Assembly (NCBI RefSeq): GCF_000716605.1
Contig: NZ_JNXE01000016.1
Span: forward strand, 124,001-188,000
Direction of reading: 5' to 3'
From: Streptomyces sp. NRRL F-525
Lineage (GTDB): Bacteria; Actinomycetota; Actinomycetes; Streptomycetales; Streptomycetaceae
Length of the DNA: 64,000 nt
In this document: positions 16,207-24,279 of the stretch, one piece after another
Layout of the letters: each line of letters opens with the position of its first letter
How positions within the stretch are numbered: position 1 is the stretch's first letter
Notes under the pieces: generated by a model
The model's database searches: none
Told to the model about the DNA's origin: nothing
The model's input: only the letters and a program-made list of their open reading frames with translations
Position numbers and translations under genes: made by a program

Positions 16207-16257
16207 GTCGTACCCCCTGCCACAATGAACGCTCTTCGGTTCGGCAAGGGGGACAGG

Positions 16258-19200
16258 ATGAGCGCGGAGGCGGCTGCACTACGCCTGGGGACGACCGTGG
16301 TGAGGGCGGCGGCGCAGACGTGGCTGGGCGGCAAGCGGCAGGAGCAGGAACGCCGGCTCCCGATGGACGATCTCGTACGACGACGGCTGCCGGGCCTGCG
16401 CCAACAGCGCAGCGTCCAGCGCCAGTTCGAGGAGATGGCCGACACGGTGGCCGCACGCCTGGAGCCGTTCCTGGCCCAGGAGTTCCGCGGCCTGGACGAG
16501 AGCGGCCGCGAGGCGGCCCTCAACGGGGTGTGCGACACGTTCGAGCGCGCCGACCTGTCCGACGAGGCGATCCTGGCGGCGGACGCCCAACCGGCCGAAC
16601 TGATCCGCCGCATCACGGCATCGGTGAGCGCGCCGACAGGCCTGAACGAACCCGAGACACGCCTCTACGACCTCCTCTTCAGCGAGTGCTGCGAGTACTA
16701 CGTCAGCATCGTGCGGACCCTCCCGGTCTTCGAGGAGCGCACCCTGGCCGAACTGCTCGCCCGCACCAGCTCGTTGAGCGACCGGGTAGCCCGCATCCTC
16801 GAACGCCTCCCCGACCGCTCCCTGTTCGCCCCCGACGGCACGGATCAGGACCACCAGTTCCGCCGCTGGTACATGGAGCTGGTCAGCAACACCCTCGACG
16901 AGGTGGAACTGTTCCGCCGTACGTCCGACCGCGCCGCCGCGCAGGTACGGCTGTCGGTGGCCTACGTCAGCCTGCGCGCCACGGGTGACGACGGAACCCG
17001 CCGCCGCTCCGTCCGCGCACTACCCCTCAGGCCGGACCTGAGCGGCTGGGAGGAGTCCGGGACGGAGAGTTCCGGGATGCGGGTGGAGTCGGCGCTCGGC
17101 GGGGCGTCCAGGGTCCTCCTGCGCGGTGAGGCGGGCTCCGGCAAGACCACACTGCTGCGCTGGCTGGCGATCACGGCGGCGCGGGGCGCCTTCACCGCGG
17201 AACTGGCCGACTGGAACGGCCTCACGCCGGTCTTCGTCAAGCTCCGTGAGTACAGCGGCCGTTCACTGCCCAAGACGCCCGAGGAACTGCTGGACGGCGT
17301 CGCCGGGAACATCACCGGGATCATGCCCAGGGGGTGGGTGGAACGCCAACTCCGGGACAACAAGGTCCTGTTGCTGGTGGACGGAGTGGACGAGCTGCTC
17401 GGCTCGGAACGGCGGTCGGTACGGGACTGGCTGCGCAAGTTGCTTGGGGCGTACGGCGGCATACGGGTGGTCGTGACCTCCCGTCCGACCGCCGCCGGGG
17501 CGGATTGGCTCCGCCGGGAGGACTTCACCGCGCTGCACCTGGACCGGATGACACCGCCTGACCTGGCGGCGTTCGTACGGCAGTGGCACGAGGCGGTGCG
17601 GGAGCTGGGGGACGAACTTCCCTGCGGCGTGGACGAGTTGCCGCGCTACGAGCAGTCCCTGCTGAACAGCCTTAAGGACCGTGCGCATCTCCAGTCCCTG
17701 GCGGGGACGCCATTGCTGGCGGCGATGCTGTGCGCGATGCATCTGAACCGGGGTAGCCAACTCCCTCGGGATCGCATGGAGTTGTACCGGAACGCGCTCC
17801 ATACCCTGGTCCACGACCGCGACGCCGACCGGAACGTGCCGAGTGCGGTGGACAGCAAGCTGAGCCTCGGCGACAAGTTGGTCGTGCTGCGGGATTTGGC
17901 GTGGCGTCTGTCGGACAACAACCGCAGCGAGATCGCCCTGGACCAGGCTGCCGTCCATGTCGCGGGCAAGCTTTCGGCGATGCGGCACCTGGAGGTGCAG
18001 GACGGTCACGGCGTTCTGGAGCAGTTGCGGGACCGCTCCGGGATCCTCCGCTCCCCGGTGGAAGGCCGCCTGGACTTCGTCCATCGGACCTTCCAGGAGT
18101 ACCTCGCCGCCGAGGAGGCCACGGAGGAGGACCGGATCGGCAATCTCGTCGGGCGGGCCCATCTGGACCTGTGGCGCGAGACGATCGTCATGGCTGCGGG
18201 GCATGCCAACTCCCGTCAGCGGCAAGAGTTGTTGGACGGGATCTTGGATCGGGCGGAGGCGGAACCCCGGTATGCGCGGGTGTTGCGGTTGCTCGCGGCT
18301 TCTTGTCAGGAGACGTTGCCGACGGTTTCGGAGGGGCTGGCGGGGCGGCTGGACGGGGCGGTCGCGGCGCTGCTGCCGGCTCGTAGGCAGACGGACCCGC
18401 CGGCTCTGGCGGCTGTGGGAACGAGCTTGCTGCGGCGGTTGCCGCGTTCTCTGGGCGAGTTGACGGAGAAGGCCGCGGTGCAGACGGTACGGACCGTGGC
18501 GATGATCGGCGGTGAGGAAGCGTTGGCGTTGATGGTGGGGTACGCCGAGGACCGGCGCGACCCTGTTATTAAAGGAATCATCGAGGCCTGGGCGTATTTC
18601 GACGCGGACGCCTACGGCGAGCAGGTACTGGCGGGGATGCCGCTGGAGGAACACGACGTCAGTCTCAGACACTCCCAGCAGTGGCGTGCAGCAACTCGAT
18701 TGCAGTCCATCACGAAGCTGTCGATCGACTACCCGCTCCCGACACTCGCTGCCGTGGACCAGCTCCCGCCCCTGAGGATTCTGTCGGTCTACAACCTCCG
18801 TGGCCCCGGAGACCTCTCAGTGCTGACGGCTCACCCACGGCTGGAGATGCTCACGGTCTTTGGGCAAGGCAAGCTTCACGGGCTCGAATCCATGGAGAAC
18901 TTGGGGAAACTCTTCTACCTGGGGCTCGGCCGCGGGGGCATGGCCAACCTCGGCAGTCTGCGTCTTGGGTCGATGACGCCCTCGTTGGGCCTCCACGAGC
19001 TGAGCGAGACCAGCGAACTGACGGCATCGATCGATTTGCCCGCTGTCAAATACCTCTATCTGTCGACCGTGAGCATGTGTCAACCGCGTGTCCTGAGGGA
19101 CATCTCCGCCATGCTCGGGCTCTATTCCCTCAACCTCATAAACATGTACCTGCCGGTGTGGCTGACAGCGCGTGACTCCCTTCCGGCCAACCTGCGAGCG

Positions 19201-19353
19201 CTCACGCTGTTTGACTGCCTCGTGCCTGCGGACCCCCGCGCCTACTGTGACCTCAGTTCCCTCAACTCACTGACCCTCAGTTCCTGCCAGACTCCCGACG
19301 GCACCCCCATCACCACCCTCGACCTCCCAGTCAAAAACCTCACCATCACCTGA
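16258..19353 (+). CDS. NACHT NTPase with N-terminal helical domain and LRR-like C-terminus (candidate bNACHT defence protein)
   Basis: 1031 residues from ATG at 16258, preceded by AAGGGGGACAGG. An upstream in-frame ATG at 16225 lacks a ribosome site. Residues 1-270 are a helical N-terminal domain of the kind found in bacterial NACHT proteins. The STAND NTPase follows: Walker A GEAGSGKTTLLRW near 289, Walker B VLLLVDGVDELLG near 370 and sensor VVVTSRP near 404. A winged-helix-like segment ending FVHRTFQEYLAAEEA comes next. Helical repeats then lead into LRR-like strands from about 815 to the end. Bacterial NACHT proteins are antiphage sensors related to animal NLRs; this role is inferred. It sits between core genes (conservon and accBE), and its 3' half has more relaxed codon use than its neighbours. 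Confidence 0.88.
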   Translation: MSAEAAALRLGTTVVRAAAQTWLGGKRQEQERRLPMDDLVRRRLPGLRQQRSVQRQFEEMADTVAARLEPFLAQEFRGLDESGREAALNGVCDTFERADLSDEAILAADAQPAELIRRITASVSAPTGLNEPETRLYDLLFSECCEYYVSIVRTLPVFEERTLAELLARTSSLSDRVARILERLPDRSLFAPDGTDQDHQFRRWYMELVSNTLDEVELFRRTSDRAAAQVRLSVAYVSLRATGDDGTRRRSVRALPLRPDLSGWEESGTESSGMRVESALGGASRVLLRGEAGSGKTTLLRWLAITAARGAFTAELADWNGLTPVFVKLREYSGRSLPKTPEELLDGVAGNITGIMPRGWVERQLRDNKVLLLVDGVDELLGSERRSVRDWLRKLLGAYGGIRVVVTSRPTAAGADWLRREDFTALHLDRMTPPDLAAFVRQWHEAVRELGDELPCGVDELPRYEQSLLNSLKDRAHLQSLAGTPLLAAMLCAMHLNRGSQLPRDRMELYRNALHTLVHDRDADRNVPSAVDSKLSLGDKLVVLRDLAWRLSDNNRSEIALDQAAVHVAGKLSAMRHLEVQDGHGVLEQLRDRSGILRSPVEGRLDFVHRTFQEYLAAEEATEEDRIGNLVGRAHLDLWRETIVMAAGHANSRQRQELLDGILDRAEAEPRYARVLRLLAASCQETLPTVSEGLAGRLDGAVAALLPARRQTDPPALAAVGTSLLRRLPRSLGELTEKAAVQTVRTVAMIGGEEALALMVGYAEDRRDPVIKGIIEAWAYFDADAYGEQVLAGMPLEEHDVSLRHSQQWRAATRLQSITKLSIDYPLPTLAAVDQLPPLRILSVYNLRGPGDLSVLTAHPRLEMLTVFGQGKLHGLESMENLGKLFYLGLGRGGMANLGSLRLGSMTPSLGLHELSETSELTASIDLPAVKYLYLSTVSMCQPRVLRDISAMLGLYSLNLINMYLPVWLTARDSLPANLRALTLFDCLVPADPRAYCDLSSLNSLTLSSCQTPDGTPITTLDLPVKNLTIT

Positions 19354-19367
19354 CCCACAAACGCCAA

Positions 19368-19399
19368 CGGCCCCACCCTCCCGAAGGAGAATGGGGCCG
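19368..19399. terminator. Bidirectional terminator between the NACHT gene and accE
   Basis: 8-bp stem CGGCCCCA/TGGGGCCG (19368-19375 with 19392-19399) with a 16-base loop, placed between two convergent genes. Confidence 0.65.
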
Positions 19400-19419
19400 C
19401 CGTGAACGCGCTAAAAGCC

Positions 19420-19611
19420 TCAGTGCCAGCTATGCGGAGCGCGGAATCCACCCTCGCGCTCCAGCCGACGCCAGCCGGCCTTAGGCAACGGACGGTGGGC
19501 CGGAGCCTCCGCAGGCGCAGCCGCCGCACGAGCCAGCAGGATCGCCGTGATCGCGGCGACTTCCTCGGGCTCGGCGTGGCCCTTCTCGACACGAATGTCA
19601 GGGGTGCTCAT
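19420..19611 (-). CDS. accE: Acyl-CoA carboxylase epsilon subunit
   Basis: 63 residues (MSTPDIRVEKGHAEPEEVAA to HSWH). The early V-x-K/R-G-x-x-x-P-E-E-x-A-A-x-x-A motif is the hallmark of the small actinobacterial epsilon subunit, followed by an Ala/Pro-rich middle and a W-containing end. Epsilon subunits stabilise and activate the acetyl/propionyl-CoA carboxylase complex by docking on the beta subunit. It lies 56 bases after the beta subunit gene, in the same operon. The biotinylated alpha subunit is not in the window and is usually encoded elsewhere. Confidence 0.9.
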   Translation of the reverse strand: MSTPDIRVEKGHAEPEEVAAITAILLARAAAAPAEAPAHRPLPKAGWRRLEREGGFRAPHSWH

Positions 19612-19667
19612 AGGTTCAGTCTCCGTGGCTGAGGTTTCCGCACGGGTAGCGCGGAGGGTCCGCTGGG

Positions 19668-21251
19668 TTACTGCGGGGGGTTGCCGTGCTTGCGCGAGGG
19701 CAGGTCCGCGTGCTTGGTGTGCAGCATCGCGAGCGACTTGATGAGTACTTCGCGGGTCTCGGCCGGGTCGATGACGTCGTCGACGAGTCCGCGCTCAGCC
19801 GCGTAGTACGGGTGCATCAGCTCGGACTTGTACTCCTTGACCATGCGCGTCCGCATCGCCTCGGGGTCCTCGGCGTCGGCGATCTGGCGGCGGAAGATGA
19901 CGTTGGCGGCACCTTCGGCGCCCATCACGGCGATCTCGTTGGTGGGCCAGGCGTAGGTGAGGTCGGCGCCGATGGACTGGCTGTCCATGACGATGTAGGC
20001 ACCTCCGTACGCCTTGCGCAGGATGAGCGAAATCCTCGGCACGGTGGCGTTGCAGTACGCGTAGAGCAGCTTCGCTCCGTGCCGGATGATTCCGCCGTGC
20101 TCCTGGTCGACGCCGGGAAGGAATCCCGGAACGTCCAGGAACGTAACGATCGGAATGTTAAAAGCGTCACACATCTGGACAAAGCGCGCAGCTTTTTCGC
20201 TGGCCTCGATGTCCAGGACGCCCGCGAGGGTCTGCGGCTGGTTGGCGACGATGCCGACGACCTGGCCGTCGAGGCGGGCCAGCGCGCAGATGATGTTGCG
20301 GGCCCAGCGCTCGTGGACCTCGAGGTAGTCGCCGTCGTCGACGATCTCCTCGATGACCTTGGTCATGTCGTACGGCCGGTTGCCGTCGGCCGGAACCAGG
20401 TCCAGCAGAATCTCCGAGCGGCGCTCGGCCTCGTCGCTCGACTCGGCGCGGGGCGGGTTCTCGCGGTTGTTCTGCGGGAGCATCGACAGGAGGTAGCGCA
20501 CCTCGGCGAGGCAGGTCTCCTCGTCGTCGTACGCGAAGTGGCAGACGCCGGAGGTCTCCGCGTGGACGTCGGCGCCGCCGAGGCCGTTCTGCGAGATCTC
20601 CTCACCGGTGACCGCCTTGACGACGTCCGGACCGGTGATGAACATCTGGGACGTCTCGCGGACCATGAACACGAAGTCCGTCAGAGCGGGGCTGTAGGCC
20701 GCGCCACCCGCGCACGGGCCGAGCATCACGCTGATCTGCGGGATGACACCGGACGCCTTGGTGTTGCGCTGGAAGATGCCGCCATAGCCGGCGAGGGCAG
20801 AGACGCCCTCCTGGATACGGGCACCGGCGCCGTCGTTGAGCGACACCAGCGGAGCGCCCGCCGCGATGGCCATGTCCATGATCTTGTGGATCTTCGTGGC
20901 GTGGGCCTCGCCCAGCGCGCCGCCGAAGATGCGGAAGTCGTGCGCGTAGACGAAGACCGTGCGGCCCTCGACCGTGCCCCAGCCGGTGATGACACCGTCG
21001 GTGTACGGCTTCTTGGCCTCCAGGCCGAAGCCGACGGCGCGGTGCCGGCGCAGCTGCTCGACCTCGCGGAAGGACCCGGGGTCGAGGAGCAGGTCGATAC
21101 GCTCCCGGCCGGTCAGCTTCCCCTTGGCGTGCTGCGCCTCGGTCGCCTTCTCGCTCGGGCCGGCCAGTGCCCGCGCACGGATCTCGTGCAGCTCGGCCAC
21201 TCGCCCGCGCGCGTCCGTCGGCTCACCCGGCGCCTCATCCAAAACGGTCAT
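19668..21251 (-). CDS. accB: Acyl-CoA carboxylase beta subunit (carboxyltransferase)
   Basis: 527 residues, ATG at 21251. Two crotonase-like halves are visible. The N-terminal half has the GTVEGRTVFVYAHDFRIFGG and NDGAGARIQEGVSALAGYGG blocks. The C-terminal half has PIVTFLDVPGFLPGVDQEHGG and KAYGGAYIVMDSQ. It transfers carboxyl from biotin to acetyl-, propionyl- or butyryl-CoA, giving malonyl-CoA and its relatives for fatty acid and polyketide synthesis. Length and motifs are complete. With accE next in the operon this matches the essential Streptomyces accB-accE pair. Substrate choice depends on a single pocket residue that I did not try to assign. Confidence 0.95.
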   Translation of the reverse strand: MTVLDEAPGEPTDARGRVAELHEIRARALAGPSEKATEAQHAKGKLTGRERIDLLLDPGSFREVEQLRRHRAVGFGLEAKKPYTDGVITGWGTVEGRTVFVYAHDFRIFGGALGEAHATKIHKIMDMAIAAGAPLVSLNDGAGARIQEGVSALAGYGGIFQRNTKASGVIPQISVMLGPCAGGAAYSPALTDFVFMVRETSQMFITGPDVVKAVTGEEISQNGLGGADVHAETSGVCHFAYDDEETCLAEVRYLLSMLPQNNRENPPRAESSDEAERRSEILLDLVPADGNRPYDMTKVIEEIVDDGDYLEVHERWARNIICALARLDGQVVGIVANQPQTLAGVLDIEASEKAARFVQMCDAFNIPIVTFLDVPGFLPGVDQEHGGIIRHGAKLLYAYCNATVPRISLILRKAYGGAYIVMDSQSIGADLTYAWPTNEIAVMGAEGAANVIFRRQIADAEDPEAMRTRMVKEYKSELMHPYYAAERGLVDDVIDPAETREVLIKSLAMLHTKHADLPSRKHGNPPQ

Positions 21252-21550
21252 GTACTGACCCTACGAAGGGGACCAAGGAAAGGGCGCCGTCGACTCTTCA
21301 CAGTCTCCGGACCGTTTTCCTGGTGCCACTGAACAGAACCTCACCGGCATGCAGCCGTTCCGACTGCTCACGGGGCATGGTGGTTGTAGGGGTTACACAA
21401 ACCCGACAGCTGAGAGCCACCTCACATTCACGTGCGGCGGATGCCATCCCCTGAGTGACTCCCGAAGCGATGCGCGGAGCGGTTCTCGCGTTGCCGGGAC
21501 CGCCGGAGGAGCGTACTCGTAGTAGTTGGCACAACACCCTGCGGATGATG
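21252..21550. other. Non-coding region upstream of accB
   Basis: About 300 bases without a gene, leading into the yceI promoter. It contains the inverted repeat GGGTTACACAAACCC (21390-21404, 5-base arms), which could be a regulator site for accB or a small hairpin in its leader. No convincing accB -35/-10 pair was found by eye. Confidence 0.4.
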
Positions 21551-21579
21551 TTGAAAATTGAATGGAATAGGTCTACGGT
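21551..21579 (+). promoter_or_regulatory. Promoter of the yceI-like gene
   Basis: TTGAAA at 21551-21556 and TACGGT at 21574-21579 with a 17-base spacer, inside a locally AT-rich stretch. This gives a leader of about 100 bases that begins just before the palindrome at 21596-21609. Confidence 0.6.
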
Positions 21580-21595
21580 CCTTCGTGTTGGCATC

Positions 21596-21609
21596 GTTGA
21601 ACGTTCAAC
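21596..21609. promoter_or_regulatory. Palindromic operator GTTGAACGTTCAAC
   Basis: Perfect 14-bp palindrome lying about 10 bases after the predicted transcription start of the yceI-like gene, a typical repressor position. The TTGAA-type half site suits MarR-family regulators, which often control yceI genes. No such regulator gene is adjacent; the nearest MarR gene in the window is at 34529. Confidence 0.6.
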
Positions 21610-21684
21610 AGATTCAGCCCCGCACCACCCCGCATCACCTCCGCACCATCCCCGCACACTCCCCGTCCCCTTTAGGAGCACGTC

Positions 21685-22293
21685 ATGGGCATCTTCGGCC
21701 GCAAGAGCGACGAGACCGACACCACCTCGGCCCCCGCCGCCGTCAACCCCGACCTGGCCGCGCTGACCGGCGACTACACGATCGACCCGGCGCACACCAC
21801 GCTCGGCTTCACCGCCCGCCACGCGATGGTCACCAACGTCAAGGGCAAGTTCCTCGACTTCACCGGCACGCTGCACCTGGACGGCACCGACCCGGCCAAG
21901 TCCACCGCGTCCCTCGACGTCAAGATGGACAGCATCGACACCGGCTCGCCGGACCGTGACGGTCACCTCAAGAGCGCGGACTTCTTCAAGACGGACGAGT
22001 TCCCCACGATGACCTTCCGCTCCACCTCGGCCGAGTCCCTCGGTGGCGACGACTACCGCATCACCGGTGACCTGGAGATCCTCGGCACCACCAAGCCGAT
22101 CACCATCGACCTGGAGTTCAACGGCGCGGCCAAGGACCCGTTCGGCAACGAGCGCGTCGGCTTCGAGGGCAAGGCCGAGATCCTGCGCTCCGAGTTCGGC
22201 CTCACCTGGAACGCGGCGCTGGAGACCGGTGGCGTCCTCGTCTCCGAGAAGATCAAGCTGAACTTCGACATCTCGGCGATCAAGAGCGCCTGA
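21685..22293 (+). CDS. YceI-family protein (lipocalin-like isoprenoid-binding fold)
   Basis: 202 residues, ATG at 21685 with AGGAG well placed. After about 28 Asp/Ala-rich residues the YceI domain starts with LTGDYTIDPAHTTLGFTARHAMVTNVKG. It continues with SIDTGSPDRDGHLKSADFF and ends NAALETGGVLVSEKIKLNFDISAIK. YceI proteins are beta-barrels that bind polyprenyl lipids. In actinobacteria many are cytoplasmic and induced by stress through MarR repressors. No signal peptide is present. The 3' end overlaps the convergent glycosylase gene by 14 bases. Confidence 0.93.
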   Translation: MGIFGRKSDETDTTSAPAAVNPDLAALTGDYTIDPAHTTLGFTARHAMVTNVKGKFLDFTGTLHLDGTDPAKSTASLDVKMDSIDTGSPDRDGHLKSADFFKTDEFPTMTFRSTSAESLGGDDYRITGDLEILGTTKPITIDLEFNGAAKDPFGNERVGFEGKAEILRSEFGLTWNAALETGGVLVSEKIKLNFDISAIKSA

Positions 22294-23350
22294 GGCCCAG
22301 CCACACCGCCAGATCCTCGATCTCGGCGTCCACGGCATCGGCGATGCTCCTGCTGAACTCCACGTCCTGATGGACGGCGTTCACCAGGAGCACGCCTGCC
22401 TTGCGGTCGGCGGTGGCGTCGAGCTTTCCGACGAGCTGATCGCCGTAGAGAATCGGCAGAGCGAAGTAACCCCAGCGGCGCTTCTCGGCCGGCTTGTACA
22501 TCTCCAACTGGTAGTCGTAGCCGAAGAGTTCGGCGGTGCGCTTCCGGTCGTGAATCAGCCGGTCGAAGGGCGAGAGCAGTGCGGCCCGCCCGCTGAACGG
22601 CCGCTCCAGGTACGCCGGATCGACTCGCCACTCCCCCTTCACCCCTTCTACGACGGCCGGTTCGCCGGCCTCGCCGACGACGGCGGGTTCGACCGGGAGG
22701 GCGGTGCCGGTGGCGCGGGCGATACCGAGGGCACGCAGCCGCCGTTCGTCGCGTCGGTAGCGCGCTTCATCGAGCGGCACGGCGGGTTCGTCCGGGTAGA
22801 CGCGTGCGGCCAGGTCCCAGAGCCGCTCCCGCCCCGCGCGCCCAGCGATCGCGACTTCCCCTCTGAGCACCATCAGCTCCAGCAGCTGGCTGACGTTGCG
22901 GTTGTGCGTCCACCCCGACGACTTCCACGGCACCGCGCACGTGTCGGGCAACTCCCGCGAGGTGAGCGGCCCTTGACCGCCGAGCCGCTCCAGAATGTCC
23001 CGCCTGCACGCGTCGTTGGCGGCGACCCACTCGCGGTAGTGCTTCGACTCCCTTTCCCATACGGCCATGTCGGCGCGGTACAGCGCCAGGTCCTCGCTCG
23101 GGCGGATCATCGCGCGGAGTTCGAGGAGGGTGCGGTCCTTGAGCGCGATGGCCAGCTCGTCCGGCACGTACGACGAGCCGAGGCGGCTCCAGGCGACCAG
23201 ATCGGCGTTGGGGGCGATCGCGGCGATCGGGTCGATCTGGAGCAGGGTCAACTGGCGTACGACGGTGTGGAGTTCGGTGGGGCGGGGGGCGTCGAGGAGT
23301 TGGGCCTGGACGGCGATGCGGCGGGCTTGGGGGCGGGTGAGTTCATGCAT
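22280..23350 (-). CDS. AlkX/YcaQ-type DNA glycosylase (HTH_42 winged-helix protein)
   Basis: 356 residues, ATG at 23350. The whole protein is the HTH_42 fold: tandem winged helices starting with LTRPQARRIAVQAQLL, then RQLTLLQIDPIAAIAPNADLVAWSRLG, and a C-terminal part with SPFDRLIHDRKRTAELFGYDYQLEMYKP. The catalytic Q-x-D version (QID) is present, which defines the YcaQ/AlkX branch that unhooks DNA interstrand crosslinks. AlkZ proteins have Q-x-Q. In Streptomyces such enzymes can confer resistance to self-made genotoxins or be housekeeping. The start overlaps the stop of the upstream DUF6461 gene by 8 bases, so the two are coupled. Confidence 0.85.
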   Translation of the reverse strand: MHELTRPQARRIAVQAQLLDAPRPTELHTVVRQLTLLQIDPIAAIAPNADLVAWSRLGSSYVPDELAIALKDRTLLELRAMIRPSEDLALYRADMAVWERESKHYREWVAANDACRRDILERLGGQGPLTSRELPDTCAVPWKSSGWTHNRNVSQLLELMVLRGEVAIAGRAGRERLWDLAARVYPDEPAVPLDEARYRRDERRLRALGIARATGTALPVEPAVVGEAGEPAVVEGVKGEWRVDPAYLERPFSGRAALLSPFDRLIHDRKRTAELFGYDYQLEMYKPAEKRRWGYFALPILYGDQLVGKLDATADRKAGVLLVNAVHQDVEFSRSIADAVDAEIEDLAVWLGLRRS

Positions 23351-24182
23351 GGGGGCTCCACTCGACGGGGGCGGTGAGGGGGCGTGTTCGGCGCTCCCAC
23401 CACTGGGGGTCGGTGGCCCGTTCGTAGTCGTTGCGCAGGCCGGCCGGGATCAGGCGCAGGTATGGGTCGGGCAAGGGTTGCTCGTTGGCTGCGGCCCACG
23501 CGGAGATCTCTTCGAAGTCGGGGGCCGGTGAGCCCATGATCGCGTACACCGGCAGGGGGTCTTCGGCGAGTGCGGAGCGGGGCAGGGAGAGGCCGAAGCG
23601 GTCCTCGAAGACGGCCAGGCCGAGGCGCTTGCGGGCGTAGTAGTCGTCGATGCCGATGCCGATGTCTGCAGCGCGGTAGGTCTCTCCGTCCGGGCGCAGG
23701 ATCCCGGCGGCGACGAGGTCGGGCAGGAGCAGGTCGGGTTCGTGCCCGTAGCGGTGGCGTTCTTCGCACAGCCCGAATCCGCAGACGGTGCGGCCGTCGC
23801 GCGCGTAGCAGACGGTGCGGCCGTCGCGCGCGTACAGGACGATCGTGGGCGGGTGCTCCGAGTTGTAGTGGTAGTGGACCGCTTCCACGCCGTCCTGTGA
23901 GACCTCCGCCAGCCGCTCGATGTAGGGACCGTACGTGAGGGCGAACGCCCAGCCGGCGTCCTCGCCGACGCGGATCACGGCGCTGCCCGGCCCGCGGTCG
24001 GGGTAGGCGTCGATGTCGAGACCGTCCATCTCGGCGTCGGTCATCGGTTCCGCCGTCGCCCCGAACGTCGCCCCCATCCGACGCGCCAGTTCCTCGACGC
24101 CGATGCCCCGGGCGAAGTGGACGTCCAGCATCCACCCGGAACTCGTCGTAGCACCCACCAGCCACTGAATGCCGTCCCCCAC
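23343..24182 (-). CDS. DUF6461-family protein
   Basis: 279 residues from GTG at 24182, GAGAGGGG seven bases upstream. The first half (WMLDVHFARGIGVEELARRMGA, then WAFALTYGPYIERL) resembles DUF6461, a Streptomyces-rich family of unknown function. The second half is less conserved and Asp/Pro-rich. An internal 9-residue tandem duplication (YARDGRTVC twice) comes from a perfect 27-bp DNA repeat. Soluble, no catalytic motif recognised. It precedes and overlaps the glycosylase gene by 8 bases, which suggests joint expression but not necessarily a joint function. Confidence 0.7.
   Translation of the reverse strand: MGDGIQWLVGATTSSGWMLDVHFARGIGVEELARRMGATFGATAEPMTDAEMDGLDIDAYPDRGPGSAVIRVGEDAGWAFALTYGPYIERLAEVSQDGVEAVHYHYNSEHPPTIVLYARDGRTVCYARDGRTVCGFGLCEERHRYGHEPDLLLPDLVAAGILRPDGETYRAADIGIGIDDYYARKRLGLAVFEDRFGLSLPRSALAEDPLPVYAIMGSPAPDFEEISAWAAANEQPLPDPYLRLIPAGLRNDYERATDPQWWERRTRPLTAPVEWSPHA
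23782..23835. repeat. Perfect 27-bp tandem duplication in the DUF6461 gene
   Basis: Two identical 27-base units, 23782-23808 and 23809-23835, each encoding YARDGRTVC. Perfect identity means a recent in-frame slippage event, and the copy number may vary between isolates. Confidence 0.9.
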
Positions 24183-24279
24183 GTGCCGCCCCTCTCCGCC
24201 ACGAACAGACGCCCTGCCTGTGTCTGTCGACCCTAGGACGCCCCACTGACATCCCGGGCACTATGGGGTACGGCAGTGG

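Noticed and set aside
16225..16257. Upstream ATG for the NACHT gene
   Set aside because: No ribosome-binding sequence, while the ATG at 16258 has a G-rich site directly before it.
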